From Desulfosporosinus orientis DSM 765 (lineage in GTDB: Bacteria > Bacillota > Desulfitobacteriia > Desulfitobacteriales > Desulfitobacteriaceae): a stretch of 64,000 nt of DNA. Location: positions 5,799,082 to 5,863,081 of the forward strand of contig NC_016584.1 of the NCBI RefSeq assembly GCF_000235605.1, given 5' to 3'. The notes beneath the pieces are model-generated. The model made no database searches and was not told the DNA's origin. It saw only the letters and a program-made list of their open reading frames with translations. The number at the start of each line of letters is the position of its first letter. The first letter of the stretch is position 1. Made by a program: the position numbers and the translations under genes. Shown piece by piece: positions 1 to 7,790 of this stretch.

Positions 1-549
1 CAAGGGCAAGGCCTTTTGCCATTGAATAAGGGCCCCAGCCCAGTCATTCTTTGCCTGAGAAAGGAAAACCCCATAATTGAATAAGGCAGTTAAAAAATCC
101 GGCTTCATGTCTAAGGCTTGCTTATAACTTTGTTCGGCAAGATCATAGTTCCCGCTGTAAAAGGCAGATGTCGCCATATCCACAATAATATTGGGATCTT
201 GATTGGTCTTTAATACCTTTTGATAGGCTTCTACCGCCTTTTTAAAATTATCCTGAGTCTCGGCAGGTGCTATGATTTGTGATGTCATGCCGGCATTATA
301 ATACGCATCGGCAAGGGCCTTAAGTAAAGATACGTTATCAGGGGTTTCTTCGGCTTGCTTAACCATGGCATTAATACTCGCCTTCTGGTTTTGATAATCT
401 GCTTCTATATTGGCAGTACTGGAGCTGCCCGAATTAGCCGGCGGCGAATCTTTACTCAAAAAGTAGCCGACAAAAGCCGAGCCTACCATGGCAACACTAA
501 CAACAACGGCAAGAATTCCAGCGTATATTCGTTGTGATTTTTTATTCAA
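1..549 (-). CDS. TPR-repeat membrane-anchored protein (C-terminus beyond window)
   Basis: Partial gene: 183 codons are present and the 3' end lies off the left edge. The start is a TTG preceded by GGGAGGGCGG, a good ribosome binding site. A hydrophobic stretch at about residues 9-30 looks like a single N-terminal membrane anchor, followed by a Ser/Pro-rich linker. From about residue 70 there are helical repeats of tetratricopeptide type, with phrases such as AYQKVLKTNQDPNI and SYKQALDMKPDFLTAL. TPR domains mediate protein-protein contacts. The specific partner cannot be read from the sequence. The gene is upstream-isolated and reads away from the SCIFF maturase. Confidence 0.75.
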   Translation of the reverse strand, partial: MNKKSQRIYAGILAVVVSVAMVGSAFVGYFLSKDSPPANSGSSSTANIEADYQNQKASINAMVKQAEETPDNVSLLKALADAYYNAGMTSQIIAPAETQDNFKKAVEAYQKVLKTNQDPNIIVDMATSAFYSGNYDLAEQSYKQALDMKPDFLTALFNYGVFLSQAKNDWAGALIQWQKALPL

Positions 550-640
550 AAGTCCGCCCTCCCGACCATTTAATCCCAGATACCATTGTACCATGTCTTT
601 TTAACCCGTCCAACCTCTCTGCACTGGTTGGTTAAGACAA

Positions 641-2095
641 TTATTGCTCCTGGAACTCCTTAATTTTAAGATACAGAGCTACTTCCAAACGCTTTTTTTG
701 AAGCTCGCATCCTAGCGCATAAACCTCTGTCAGCTTTTGGGTCGAGGAGATATTGGCAGCGTGACATCCGCCGCTGCAAGCAAAACGAGCCCAGCACTCC
801 CTGCAGGACGGCTTGTTATAGATATGGGCGGAACGAAAGTCCTTAACAACCTCCTCCTTTAATTGGTAAGGGCTTTCATTATAAAGGGAGCCCAATTTAT
901 AGGCTTCCTGACCGACAAACTGGTGGCAGGGATAGAGATCTCCTTCAGGAGAAATGGCCACATACTCGTGACCGGCCCCGCACCCGGAGAGACGTTTAAG
1001 CATACAGGGACCTTGATCTAAGGCAATATTAAAGTGAAAGAAGTTGAAATCCTTGCCTTCCTTTCGCCGTTGTAACAACTCCTCGCCAAGACGATCATAG
1101 GCTGCACGGATTTTCTCCAGATCCCCGTCTTGGAAAGCATAAGCATCTCCAGGACTTGCCACAACAGGTTCTATAGAAATCTGCTGTATCCCTAAATCAG
1201 CCATATGCAGCACATCTCGATCAAAATCCAGATTAAAATGGGTATACGTTCCCCGGACATAATAATAAGTTCCCAGTGCATAAGGAGAACTTTCCGGACG
1301 TTTCTTTACAAACTCCTTAATGAGAGGGGCCACTTTATCATAACTCCCGCGCCCGCCGGCATAGGGCCTCATCCGGTCATGGACCTCGGGACGGCCATCT
1401 AAGCTCAAAACCACACTAATCTCTTCTTGTTCCAGGAATTCTTGAATTTCCTTATTCAGCAGCACCCCGTTGGTTGTCAGGGTAAATTTTATGGTTTTCC
1501 CCCGGACTGCCGCTGCTTTGCGGCCGTAATCCACTAAAGACTTTATCATGCCAAAATTAAGCAAAGGCTCTCCTCCGAAAAAGTCCACCTCACAATGATC
1601 CCTATGCCCTGATAATTCCAGAACAAAATCAATTCCCTTTTTACCTGTTTCCAAATCCATCATTGTTCGGCTGCCGCCAAAAGCCCCCGTACCTGCAAAA
1701 CAATATTCGCAGCGCAGGTTACAGTCGTGAGCTACATGCAGGCAAATCGCCTTGACAATGGGCTTTTCCGGATATGCGGGCTGGAAACTCTCTGCTTCCG
1801 CTGAAAAAAGAGTGCCTTCCCCATGGAGTTCTTCCAGATCCTCCAGAATCTCGTGAAGTTCTTCATCCGGCAATGATTGGCCTGCAGCTTCAAGAACCTT
1901 TTTAATCCCCTCAGTACTCAGGGTTTCTTTCAATTCCTGCAGCCTTTCCAGTGATTTCAGGACCTGATACGTTCCTTCATCAAGAACGTGCAGCGACCCG
2001 GAATTGACATCATGGGCAATAAAGGTATCCCCCTGCTCAAAACTATGGACATTCTTTTTAAGGGGATAATGATTCAACGATGATAAATTAAACAT
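641..2095 (-). CDS. scfB: SCIFF peptide maturase, radical SAM/SPASM thioether synthase
   Basis: Radical SAM enzyme of 484 residues that, in this family, cross-links cysteines of the SCIFF precursor to other residues through thioether bonds. The AdoMet cluster motif CNLRCEYC places cysteines at 125, 129 and 132. A C-terminal SPASM/twitch region contains many further cysteines (CGAGHEYVAISPEG and later SCRECWARFACSGGC) for auxiliary FeS clusters. The first ~110 residues form a peptide-recognition-like region. The precursor gene scfA lies immediately upstream on the same strand, which is the canonical arrangement in Clostridia. The ATG start has AGAGGA upstream at a slightly long distance. Identification rests on motif, length and the neighbouring six-cysteine peptide. 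Confidence 0.93.
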   Translation of the reverse strand: MFNLSSLNHYPLKKNVHSFEQGDTFIAHDVNSGSLHVLDEGTYQVLKSLERLQELKETLSTEGIKKVLEAAGQSLPDEELHEILEDLEELHGEGTLFSAEAESFQPAYPEKPIVKAICLHVAHDCNLRCEYCFAGTGAFGGSRTMMDLETGKKGIDFVLELSGHRDHCEVDFFGGEPLLNFGMIKSLVDYGRKAAAVRGKTIKFTLTTNGVLLNKEIQEFLEQEEISVVLSLDGRPEVHDRMRPYAGGRGSYDKVAPLIKEFVKKRPESSPYALGTYYYVRGTYTHFNLDFDRDVLHMADLGIQQISIEPVVASPGDAYAFQDGDLEKIRAAYDRLGEELLQRRKEGKDFNFFHFNIALDQGPCMLKRLSGCGAGHEYVAISPEGDLYPCHQFVGQEAYKLGSLYNESPYQLKEEVVKDFRSAHIYNKPSCRECWARFACSGGCHAANISSTQKLTEVYALGCELQKKRLEVALYLKIKEFQEQ

Positions 2096-2261
2096 TCTTA
2101 ACCAGTTCCTCTCTTCTCTGACCTCCGCCAGAATCTATGCTAACTGTCCTCAGGGCTGAAAATCCCATTTTAAGGGCACGAGATAAACAGAAACAGAAAC
2201 AGAACCCAGCCCAATATACGGGTGGGTTCTGAGATCCTATGTTGAAATTAAGCCAGAAGCT

Positions 2262-2402
2262 TTATTTAACACACACTTGGTTTCCAACGGTGCACGAAGT
2301 CTTACAAGCAGATTGACAAGAGGTCTGGCACTTGCCGCATCCTCCTGTTTTCACTGTAGCGCTTAAGTTCGCTTTCACAATTGTCTGAATGTGTTTTGCC
2401 AT
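2262..2402 (-). CDS. scfA: SCIFF precursor peptide (six cysteines in forty-five residues)
   Basis: A 46-codon gene read directly from the sequence; the product begins MAKHIQTIVKANLSATVKTG and continues with the cysteine-rich core (CGKCQTSCQSACKTSC, then TVGNQVCVK). It has exactly six cysteines. This is the very conserved SCIFF ribosomally synthesised peptide family of Clostridia, substrate of the maturase encoded just downstream. AGGAGGG eight bases before the ATG is a strong ribosome binding site. The biological role of the mature peptide is not established. The gene is small and easily missed. Confidence 0.95.
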   Translation of the reverse strand: MAKHIQTIVKANLSATVKTGGCGKCQTSCQSACKTSCTVGNQVCVK

Positions 2403-2449
2403 TCAAACACCCTCCTCTCGAGTCTATCACGTCATCTAATTCATCCTCG

Positions 2450-2455
2450 ATTATA
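2450..2455 (-). promoter_or_regulatory. Candidate -10 box for scfAB
   Basis: A perfect TATAAT on the minus strand about 50 bases before the scfA start. The best -35 candidate (TTTGCC) has a 19-base spacer, so only the -10 element is convincing. Confidence 0.35.
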
Positions 2456-2603
2456 ACATAGGAGCAAGACCAAAGGCAAAGCCTATCCTTCGTCAAACCC
2501 TCTTTTCTAGGTGCATTTTATGGCATAATATCTAAGATGATTCCTTATATAATAAGTAAACTTACCAAAAGAACAAAACTCCTTAATTATTTTCATAAAC
2601 TAA

Positions 2604-2633
2604 TTGACGGATTTACTAGATTATACATATAAT
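2604..2633 (+). promoter_or_regulatory. SigmaA-type promoter of the Mg unit
   Basis: TTGACG at 2604-2609 and TATAAT at 2628-2633 with an 18-base spacer. Transcription would start about 20 bases before the conserved beginning of the M-box riboswitch. Confidence 0.8.
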
Positions 2634-2651
2634 GAAGTGTCTTAAAAAAAT

Positions 2652-2822
2652 AATCTCTGTTAGGTGAGGCTCCTGCATAAACATAGGCCACTGCCCAGAA
2701 ATGTCGAGAGACGCCAATTGGGTAGAACAGGTATTGCCGGCATAAGGTTTTACTTAAGGTGGCTGAGAATACTCTACGCTATGCAGTGCTAAAGCTCAAC
2801 GAGTAGGGAGGTCAAACGATCT
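2652..2822 (+). ncRNA. M-box (ykoK leader) magnesium riboswitch
   Basis: The sequence carries the M-box conserved segments in order: GTTAGGTGAGGCTCCT, CCACTGCCCAGAAATGTC, GAGACGCCAAT-GGG, AACAG, CATAAGG, and AGTGCTAAAGCTCAACGA. M-box RNAs fold around Mg2+ and promote termination when Mg2+ is abundant. It lies behind a good promoter and directly in front of an intrinsic terminator and a Mg transport operon, which agrees with that role. Confidence 0.95.
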
Positions 2823-2828
2823 GTTGAT

Positions 2829-2868
2829 TAGACCTTCTATTTTGGCATAGAGGTCTTTTTATTTTATA
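2829..2868 (+). terminator. Riboswitch-controlled intrinsic terminator
   Basis: Stem formed by AGACCT(T)CTAT and ATAG-AGGTCT around a short loop, followed by TTTTTATTTTAT. It closes the M-box leader, so readthrough into the transporter genes should depend on the riboswitch state. Confidence 0.85.
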
Positions 2869-2901
2869 AGCAAGGTTGTCTAGTAAAAGGAGGTGGGTTT
2901 T

Positions 2902-3003
2902 ATGGATTCTGGACCTTATCATACTAACAAATTTATTAGTTATATAAGACTGAGTCATTTTGAGCATAAGTGCCAGACTCCGTCACTGAAAGAAGGGATT
3001 TAA
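2902..3003 (+). CDS. 33-residue small ORF between M-box terminator and Mg transport genes
   Basis: ATG with a near-perfect ribosome binding site (AAAAGGAGGTGGG, eight bases upstream) opens a 33-codon frame whose product starts MDSGPYHTNKFISYIRLSHF. Its TAA stop is immediately followed by the ATG of the next gene (TAAATG), an arrangement typical of translational coupling. No family was recognised. It could be a regulatory leader peptide, a small protein, or an accident of a strong Shine-Dalgarno. The strong RBS here compared with the weaker GAAGGG before the next gene favours real translation. Confidence 0.55.
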   Translation: MDSGPYHTNKFISYIRLSHFEHKCQTPSLKEGI

Positions 3004-4302
3004 ATGGAAGACTTGAAACTATTAGGCGAATTTTATTTCAGCCAATTGCTCAACAAACCTATTCGAGATTCCAAAGGACATCGGATTGGCCGGGTATTAG
3101 ATATGGCCATTCGATGGGACAGTGTTTCCCCTCATGTTACAGGCATCCGGTATTCCAAAAGTGTTCATGATTTGATCCCAACGAAATTTTTTGCGTCTTG
3201 GGATCATGACGGAATGCGTCTCAATACCATTTTTGATCCCCTTCTGACCTGCCCGCTGCAAGAGGATGAAACATTTATCGGCAAATGGCTGTTAGATAAA
3301 CAAATTATCGATTTAGAAGGTTCAAAATTAGTCCGGGTCAATGATATCTCTTTATCCTGGGTATCTCATGAAGATCATCATTACATCCTTTTAGTCGCCG
3401 TGGATATTGGCGTCCGGGGATTGTTCCGCCGTTTAGGTGTAGAATTTTTGTTGTCTCGATTAGACAATAAATTTGTGGGAAGTCAATATATTAAGCCTAT
3501 AGAAAACCGCACTTCAGCTCTCCAGCTGACACGAGAGAAAGAACAGCTGCGCCAGCTTCATCCAGCCGATATTGCGGATATTATTGAAAACATGGACTAT
3601 AAGCAACGGGCCACTTTCCTGGATACCCTGGACTCCCAGCAAGCCATCGATGCTTTGTCTGAAATGGAGCTGGAAGTACAGGTTGAAGTGATTACACAAA
3701 TGGATGAGGAACGGGCTTCTGATATTCTTGAGGAAATGCCGCCGGATGAAGCCGCAGACATCTTAAGTGAATTATCCACGGAAAAATCCGAAGAACTCCT
3801 AAGTTTAATGGAATCCGATGATGCTGAAGATGTCCGGGAGCTAATGCAATATGATGAAAACACTGCCGGTTCACTGATGACTACCGAATATATTGGCTTG
3901 CCGATTTGGATTACTGCCGAACAAGCCATTAATGAATTAAGACGGTTAGCTCCTGAAGCTGAAACCATCTACTATCTTTACGTGGTAGACGAGCAAGAAA
4001 CCTTAGAAGGAGTTCTTTCCCTGCGAGAGCTGATCATTGCTTCTCCTGATACAACGTTAAGAGAATTAATGCATACAAAAATCGTCAAAGTCTCTCCTTA
4101 TGACGATCACGAAAAAGTAGCGGATATTATTCATAAATACGGATTACTGGCTGTCCCAGTGGTAAATTCTCAGGATCAAGTCTTAGGCATCATCACGGTT
4201 GATGATGTATTGGAGTTATTAATGCCTGATCGTCCTCGAGTGGAGATTTACTCCACCTTAATTGCCCGCCGCCGCCAAGCGAAAGGAGGGCATGCGGAAT
4301 GA
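3004..4302 (+). CDS. Soluble PRC-barrel / MgtE-N / CBS domain protein of Mg transport
   Basis: Product of 432 residues with no membrane segment. The first ~170 residues contain two PRC-barrel-like modules (GEFYFSQLLNKPIRDSKGHR and a second after residue 90). Residues ~180-285 form the MgtE N-terminal superhelical domain, with repeated acidic phrases such as DEERASDILEEMPPDEAADI. Two CBS domains follow (about 290-350 and 350-415). In full MgtE channels these cytosolic parts sense Mg2+ and gate a membrane domain, which is absent here. The gene overlaps the NRAMP-type transporter gene by ATGA and shares the M-box. A Mg-sensing partner of that transporter is a reasonable inference, not a demonstrated role. 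Confidence 0.85.
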   Translation: MEDLKLLGEFYFSQLLNKPIRDSKGHRIGRVLDMAIRWDSVSPHVTGIRYSKSVHDLIPTKFFASWDHDGMRLNTIFDPLLTCPLQEDETFIGKWLLDKQIIDLEGSKLVRVNDISLSWVSHEDHHYILLVAVDIGVRGLFRRLGVEFLLSRLDNKFVGSQYIKPIENRTSALQLTREKEQLRQLHPADIADIIENMDYKQRATFLDTLDSQQAIDALSEMELEVQVEVITQMDEERASDILEEMPPDEAADILSELSTEKSEELLSLMESDDAEDVRELMQYDENTAGSLMTTEYIGLPIWITAEQAINELRRLAPEAETIYYLYVVDEQETLEGVLSLRELIIASPDTTLRELMHTKIVKVSPYDDHEKVADIIHKYGLLAVPVVNSQDQVLGIITVDDVLELLMPDRPRVEIYSTLIARRRQAKGGHAE

Positions 4303-5561
4303 GCTTCAAAGCACGTTTAACTTTATTCCTGGGTGTTATGGGGCCGGGAATGGTTACCGCTTTTGCTGATAATGATGCCGGCGGCATTGCAACTTATGCT
4401 GCAGCCGGTGCCAAATACGGCTATTCACTCATCTTCACGATGCTGATAAGTACGGTCCTCCTCGCCATTGCCCAAGAAATATCGGCCCGTACAGGAGCTG
4501 TGACGGGCCGGGGACTTTCTGATTTAATTCGAGAAAACTTCGGTGTGAAATGGACTTTTTTTGCCATGAGTGTCCTGCTGATTGCCAACCTGGGGACGAC
4601 TGTCTCTGAGTTTTCAGGAATTGCCACAAGTTTTGAGATTTTTGGCATAAGCAAGTATCTTTCTGTTCCTATCATGGCATTTATCATCTGGTGGCTGGTC
4701 ATCAAAACGGATTATGCTAAAATGGAAAAAATCCTGCTCTTTCTGTGCTTAACCTTTTTCAGTTATGTAATCTCCGGTTTTATGGTTAAACCCCCCTGGC
4801 CTCAAGTTCTCGTGGAATCCGTTACTCCAACCCTGTTAGGAACTCCTGCTTTTCTCTTAATGGTTATCGGCGTCATTGGAACCACGATTACTCCCTGGGG
4901 ACAGTTTTATGTTCAATCTTCGGTTGTGGATAAGGGAATCACCGCCCTGGATTACCGCTATACCCGCTGGGACGTGCTAATTGGGACATTTTTTACCGGT
5001 TTTATAGCCTTCTTTATTATCGTATCCACTGCTGCCACACTTTTTGCCAACAATATCCCTATTGAGACGGCTAAAGATGTTGCCCTGGCCTTAAAACCCT
5101 TAGCCGGGGAATATGCCAGCCTATTGTTTGGCTTCGGATTGTTAGGCGCCTCAATGTTAGCTGCCTTTGTCCTGCCCCTAAGCACAGCCTATGCCGTATG
5201 CGAAGCTTTCGGCTTTGAACATGGCATCAGCAAATCCCACAAAGAAGCTCCCGTCTTCTTTAGTCTTTACACAGTGCTTATTGTCTTGGCCGCAGTTATC
5301 GTGTTATGGCCCAAGTTATCGTTATACCATGTTATGCTGACTACTCAGGTTGTCAACGGCATCTTACTGCCGCCAATTCTCATCTTTATGGTGCTGATAG
5401 CCAGTAAGAAAAGCATCATGGGCGAATATGCCAATACCAAGTTTTTTAATATTATTTCCTGGGCATTTACGTCAATCTTAGTCTTACTTTCCATACTCCT
5501 GCTTATATCAACCTTATTCCCCGAGTTTATCACCCATATTTTTAGTGCTATTGGGTTTTAG
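4299..5561 (+). CDS. nrmT: NRAMP-related magnesium transporter (NRMT type)
   Basis: Integral membrane protein of 420 residues with about eleven hydrophobic segments and an NRAMP fold. Classical Mn/Fe NRAMP proteins carry DPGN in helix 1 and MPH in helix 6. Here helix 1 reads ADNDAGGIATYAAAGAKYGY and helix 6 reads GTTITPWGQFYVQSS, so the soft-metal-preferring methionine is missing. Such changes characterise NRAMP-related Mg2+ transporters, some of which are known to be under M-box control in clostridia. The start overlaps the stop of the CBS/MgtE-N gene, and the whole unit is preceded by an M-box. Mg2+ as substrate is therefore well supported by both residues and regulation. Confidence 0.88.
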   Translation: MSFKARLTLFLGVMGPGMVTAFADNDAGGIATYAAAGAKYGYSLIFTMLISTVLLAIAQEISARTGAVTGRGLSDLIRENFGVKWTFFAMSVLLIANLGTTVSEFSGIATSFEIFGISKYLSVPIMAFIIWWLVIKTDYAKMEKILLFLCLTFFSYVISGFMVKPPWPQVLVESVTPTLLGTPAFLLMVIGVIGTTITPWGQFYVQSSVVDKGITALDYRYTRWDVLIGTFFTGFIAFFIIVSTAATLFANNIPIETAKDVALALKPLAGEYASLLFGFGLLGASMLAAFVLPLSTAYAVCEAFGFEHGISKSHKEAPVFFSLYTVLIVLAAVIVLWPKLSLYHVMLTTQVVNGILLPPILIFMVLIASKKSIMGEYANTKFFNIISWAFTSILVLLSILLLISTLFPEFITHIFSAIGF

Positions 5562-5600
5562 GATTAAAAGCCTCTCATTTGAGGGTTCTGTCTTACCCGT

Positions 5601-5777
5601 TCAAGAAGGGATTCGGCAGGTTTTCGTAATCAAATAATATTTATTGATTAAGTGATCTAAGCGTTGGCTCATTTCAAGGATGCACGGGTCCGTTAAGCTC
5701 TTATATTTCGCTGAATTATTCAGATTCACTCGAGCAGTTTCAATCAAATTCATCAGGCAGTCCAGATCTAATTCCAC
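5601..5777 (-). CDS. Spo0E-like aspartyl-phosphate phosphatase family peptide
   Basis: A 58-codon gene starting at GTG with GAGGTG upstream. The C-terminal part carries the Spo0E-family signature (MSQRLDHLINKYY, matching the S-x-x-LD-x-LI-x-x-Y pattern). Members dephosphorylate Spo0A~P or related response regulators and delay sporulation. Cysteines are unusually frequent (three). It stands alone between two oppositely oriented units. Confidence 0.75.
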   Translation of the reverse strand: MELDLDCLMNLIETARVNLNNSAKYKSLTDPCILEMSQRLDHLINKYYLITKTCRIPS

Positions 5778-5887
5778 AATGACACCTCTTTCTCAATGAG
5801 TATTTTATCTCCTCACCTGGCATATTTTAGTATATCGTCTCGCGGAAATCAAGCACCTTTTTTCCAAAGTTTATCTAAAACAACTTC

Positions 5888-5936
5888 TTTATGACAGAAG
5901 ACACTGCATTTCGCAGTGCCTTCTGTCATATTTTTA
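5888..5936. terminator. Bidirectional intrinsic terminator
   Basis: Long hairpin ATGACAGAAG-ACACTGC / GCAGTG-CCTTCTGTCAT with one mismatch, flanked by TATTTTTA on the plus strand and AAAG on the other. It lies just after the CBS-domain gene that ends at 5950 on the minus strand. Confidence 0.75.
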
Positions 5937-5949
5937 TGAAATTGTATTC

Positions 5950-6363
5950 TTAAGACTTCCGCTGCAACAAAAGTTTCGAACAGTATTCAATCATTTCCCG
6001 CCGGCGGACAATCCCGATAAATACCTTTTGGTCATCAACGACGGGCACAAAGTTTTGCACAACGGCCCTTGATATTAAATCCTCTATCTCGGCATCAATG
6101 GTTACGGGCAAATTCTGAACATGTTGTTCAACTTCACTTAAGCGAATATCTTCCGTATTTTGAAATGTCAAACCCGGTGTATTTTTAAGCTTCCAGAGCA
6201 GGTCCCCTTCGGTAATGGTTCCAACGTATTTTCCCTCGTCGTCAATCAGGGGAACAGCTGAATAACTGTGATATTCCATCCTCTCTAAGGCTTGGCGCAT
6301 GGTGGCATTTTCTTTTAAAAAGACGATATCTTTTTTAGGGATCAGAAAAAAGGCTACATTCAT
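5950..6363 (-). CDS. Two-CBS-domain protein
   Basis: Product of 137 residues when started at the ATG preceded by GGAGTG (seven bases away); an in-frame ATG 18 codons upstream lacks a ribosome binding site. Two CBS domains fill the chain: MRQALERMEYHSYSAVPLID...GTITEGDLLW and a second with VQNFVPVVDDQKVFIGIVRR. CBS pairs bind adenine nucleotides and act as sensors. No effector domain is attached, so the target is unknown. It is a monocistronic gene ending at a strong terminator. Confidence 0.85.
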   Translation of the reverse strand: MNVAFFLIPKKDIVFLKENATMRQALERMEYHSYSAVPLIDDEGKYVGTITEGDLLWKLKNTPGLTFQNTEDIRLSEVEQHVQNLPVTIDAEIEDLISRAVVQNFVPVVDDQKVFIGIVRRREMIEYCSKLLLQRKS

Positions 6364-6471
6364 TGTGTACACTCCATTTTGCAAATTCACTAATGTCATT
6401 TCTGTTGGTATAAGCAAATTATAACACGGAGTATGAAAATTAACTAACCCCTGAAAACCGCTTCCTTAGAT

Positions 6472-7167
6472 TCAAAGCAGTATCTCTTCTTGGCCTTTCT
6501 GGTTCAAGATGATAATTCTGCTGGGGCATCCCTTCATTGCATTTCGGAATTCATCCGTGATTTCCGGGCTATCTGCAAAGTGCATGGGAATGAAAACTTT
6601 AGGGCCAACTTTTTCGATAAAGTACTCCGCTCCTGCACTGTAGTTTTTCTCAAGTCTGGGGTCAACAGGAAAAAAAGCGATATCAATGTCCTCTGACTTG
6701 ATGATTTCAATCTCTTCCTTAAATTCTCTTTCGGCCTTGGCCATCTCCTCCGGCGTATCAATCCAGTACCACCAGTTTAAATCCCCGGCATGAAAGATAC
6801 GGGTTCCTTCATCTTCTACCCAAAAGGCCACACCGATGTCCGTTGAATTGAAGGCCTTGATTTTCAAACCCGCTGTTTCAATGGTCTCATCAGGAACCAG
6901 ATAGTGTAGGTTTTCAACCCTTTGCCCGGGCCTGATATCCCGGCTGAAAATATAGTGTATATCCGGCCTGTCTTTCTGCCAATCTAGGATTACCGGATTA
7001 AAATGATCCGGATGGCTGTGAGAGCAGAAGATCACAACCTGCTTAGGGGTGGATTTAACCAGCCCTTCCGCCTCACCCTGATAGTAATCAAATAAAAGCA
7101 AGTTCTTTCGGGTTTCAACGCAAAAGCCACTGTGATATAAAAATTTAATTTTCACCGGGTTCCCCAT
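6472..7167 (-). CDS. Metallo-beta-lactamase fold hydrolase
   Basis: Product of 231 residues. The start chosen is the ATG following GAGGTGAT. The metal ligand motif HxHxDH is present (FCSHSHPDHFNP), followed by FHAGDLNWWYW, the usual second-shell Asp region, and a late His (IPMHFAD). This resembles UlaG-like or YycJ/RomA-like stand-alone MBL hydrolases. The substrate cannot be deduced. It is divergently arranged with the glyoxalase-fold gene at 7284. Confidence 0.85.
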   Translation of the reverse strand: MGNPVKIKFLYHSGFCVETRKNLLLFDYYQGEAEGLVKSTPKQVVIFCSHSHPDHFNPVILDWQKDRPDIHYIFSRDIRPGQRVENLHYLVPDETIETAGLKIKAFNSTDIGVAFWVEDEGTRIFHAGDLNWWYWIDTPEEMAKAEREFKEEIEIIKSEDIDIAFFPVDPRLEKNYSAGAEYFIEKVGPKVFIPMHFADSPEITDEFRNAMKGCPSRIIILNQKGQEEILL

Positions 7168-7283
7168 TGTTATCACCTCACCATGATTATACAATAATAG
7201 TTAGCACTAAGGGATAAGGATTCCAATTTTAGGATAAGGTTATTTGAAGATAACCCCACACTAAATGAGAGGCAGGATTAAGC

Positions 7284-7655
7284 ATGGAATTTCGATTTGA
7301 CCATAATAACATTAACGTTTATGACCTGAACAAGAGTTTAACCTTTTACAAAAAAGCTTTGGGACTGGGTGAAGTCAAACGGCACGAGCAAGCCAACGGA
7401 GAATTTATTCTGGTTTATCTCGGGGATGGTTCTTCTCGGCATCTCTTGGAGCTTACCTGGCTAAAAGAACGGACAGAGCCCTATAACTTAGGCGACAATG
7501 AATTCCATTTGGCTTTGCGGGTGGACGATTTTCAAGCTGCCTATGAACACCACAAGGAAATGGGCTGTATTTGCTATGAAAACAAAGAAATGGGGATTTA
7601 CTTCATTAACGATCCCGACAATTACTGGATAGAAATATTGCCGGCGGAAAAATAA
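7284..7655 (+). CDS. VOC-family protein, lactoylglutathione lyase-like
   Basis: Product of 123 residues, the size of a single glyoxalase I/VOC unit with two beta-alpha-beta-beta-beta modules. It opens with FRFDHNNINVYDLNKSLTFY and closes with YFINDPDNYWIEILPAEK, the paired-module signature that includes the metal ligands His7, Glu56 region, His74 region and the terminal Glu. Family members isomerise the hemithioacetal of methylglyoxal, but other VOC reactions cannot be excluded. It is monocistronic and followed by a hairpin. Confidence 0.85.
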   Translation: MEFRFDHNNINVYDLNKSLTFYKKALGLGEVKRHEQANGEFILVYLGDGSSRHLLELTWLKERTEPYNLGDNEFHLALRVDDFQAAYEHHKEMGCICYENKEMGIYFINDPDNYWIEILPAEK

Positions 7656-7696
7656 TCTCTTTACTTTACCTAAAAAGTCATTCCACCCAGCAGCAA

Positions 7697-7752
7697 AAAG
7701 CGTTCCCCTTTTACTGTCCATATCAGTAAGCAGGGCGAACGCTTGAATTTTT
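7697..7752. terminator. Hairpin between convergent genes
   Basis: AGCGTTC...GAACGCT outer stem with inner TTACTG/CAGTAA, followed by TGAATTTTT on the plus strand and preceded by AAAAA (T tract for the minus strand). It lies between the convergent VOC and metallo-beta-lactamase genes. Confidence 0.6.
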
Positions 7753-7790
7753 GCCCTTGAAGGGAGAACCCGCTCTTCGCTTATCAAGCA

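Noticed and set aside
3597..3968. Long minus-strand ORF antisense to the MgtE-N/CBS gene
   Set aside because: It mirrors the codon pattern of the well-supported plus-strand gene, is Ser-rich in the way antisense frames of acidic proteins are, and has no ribosome site.
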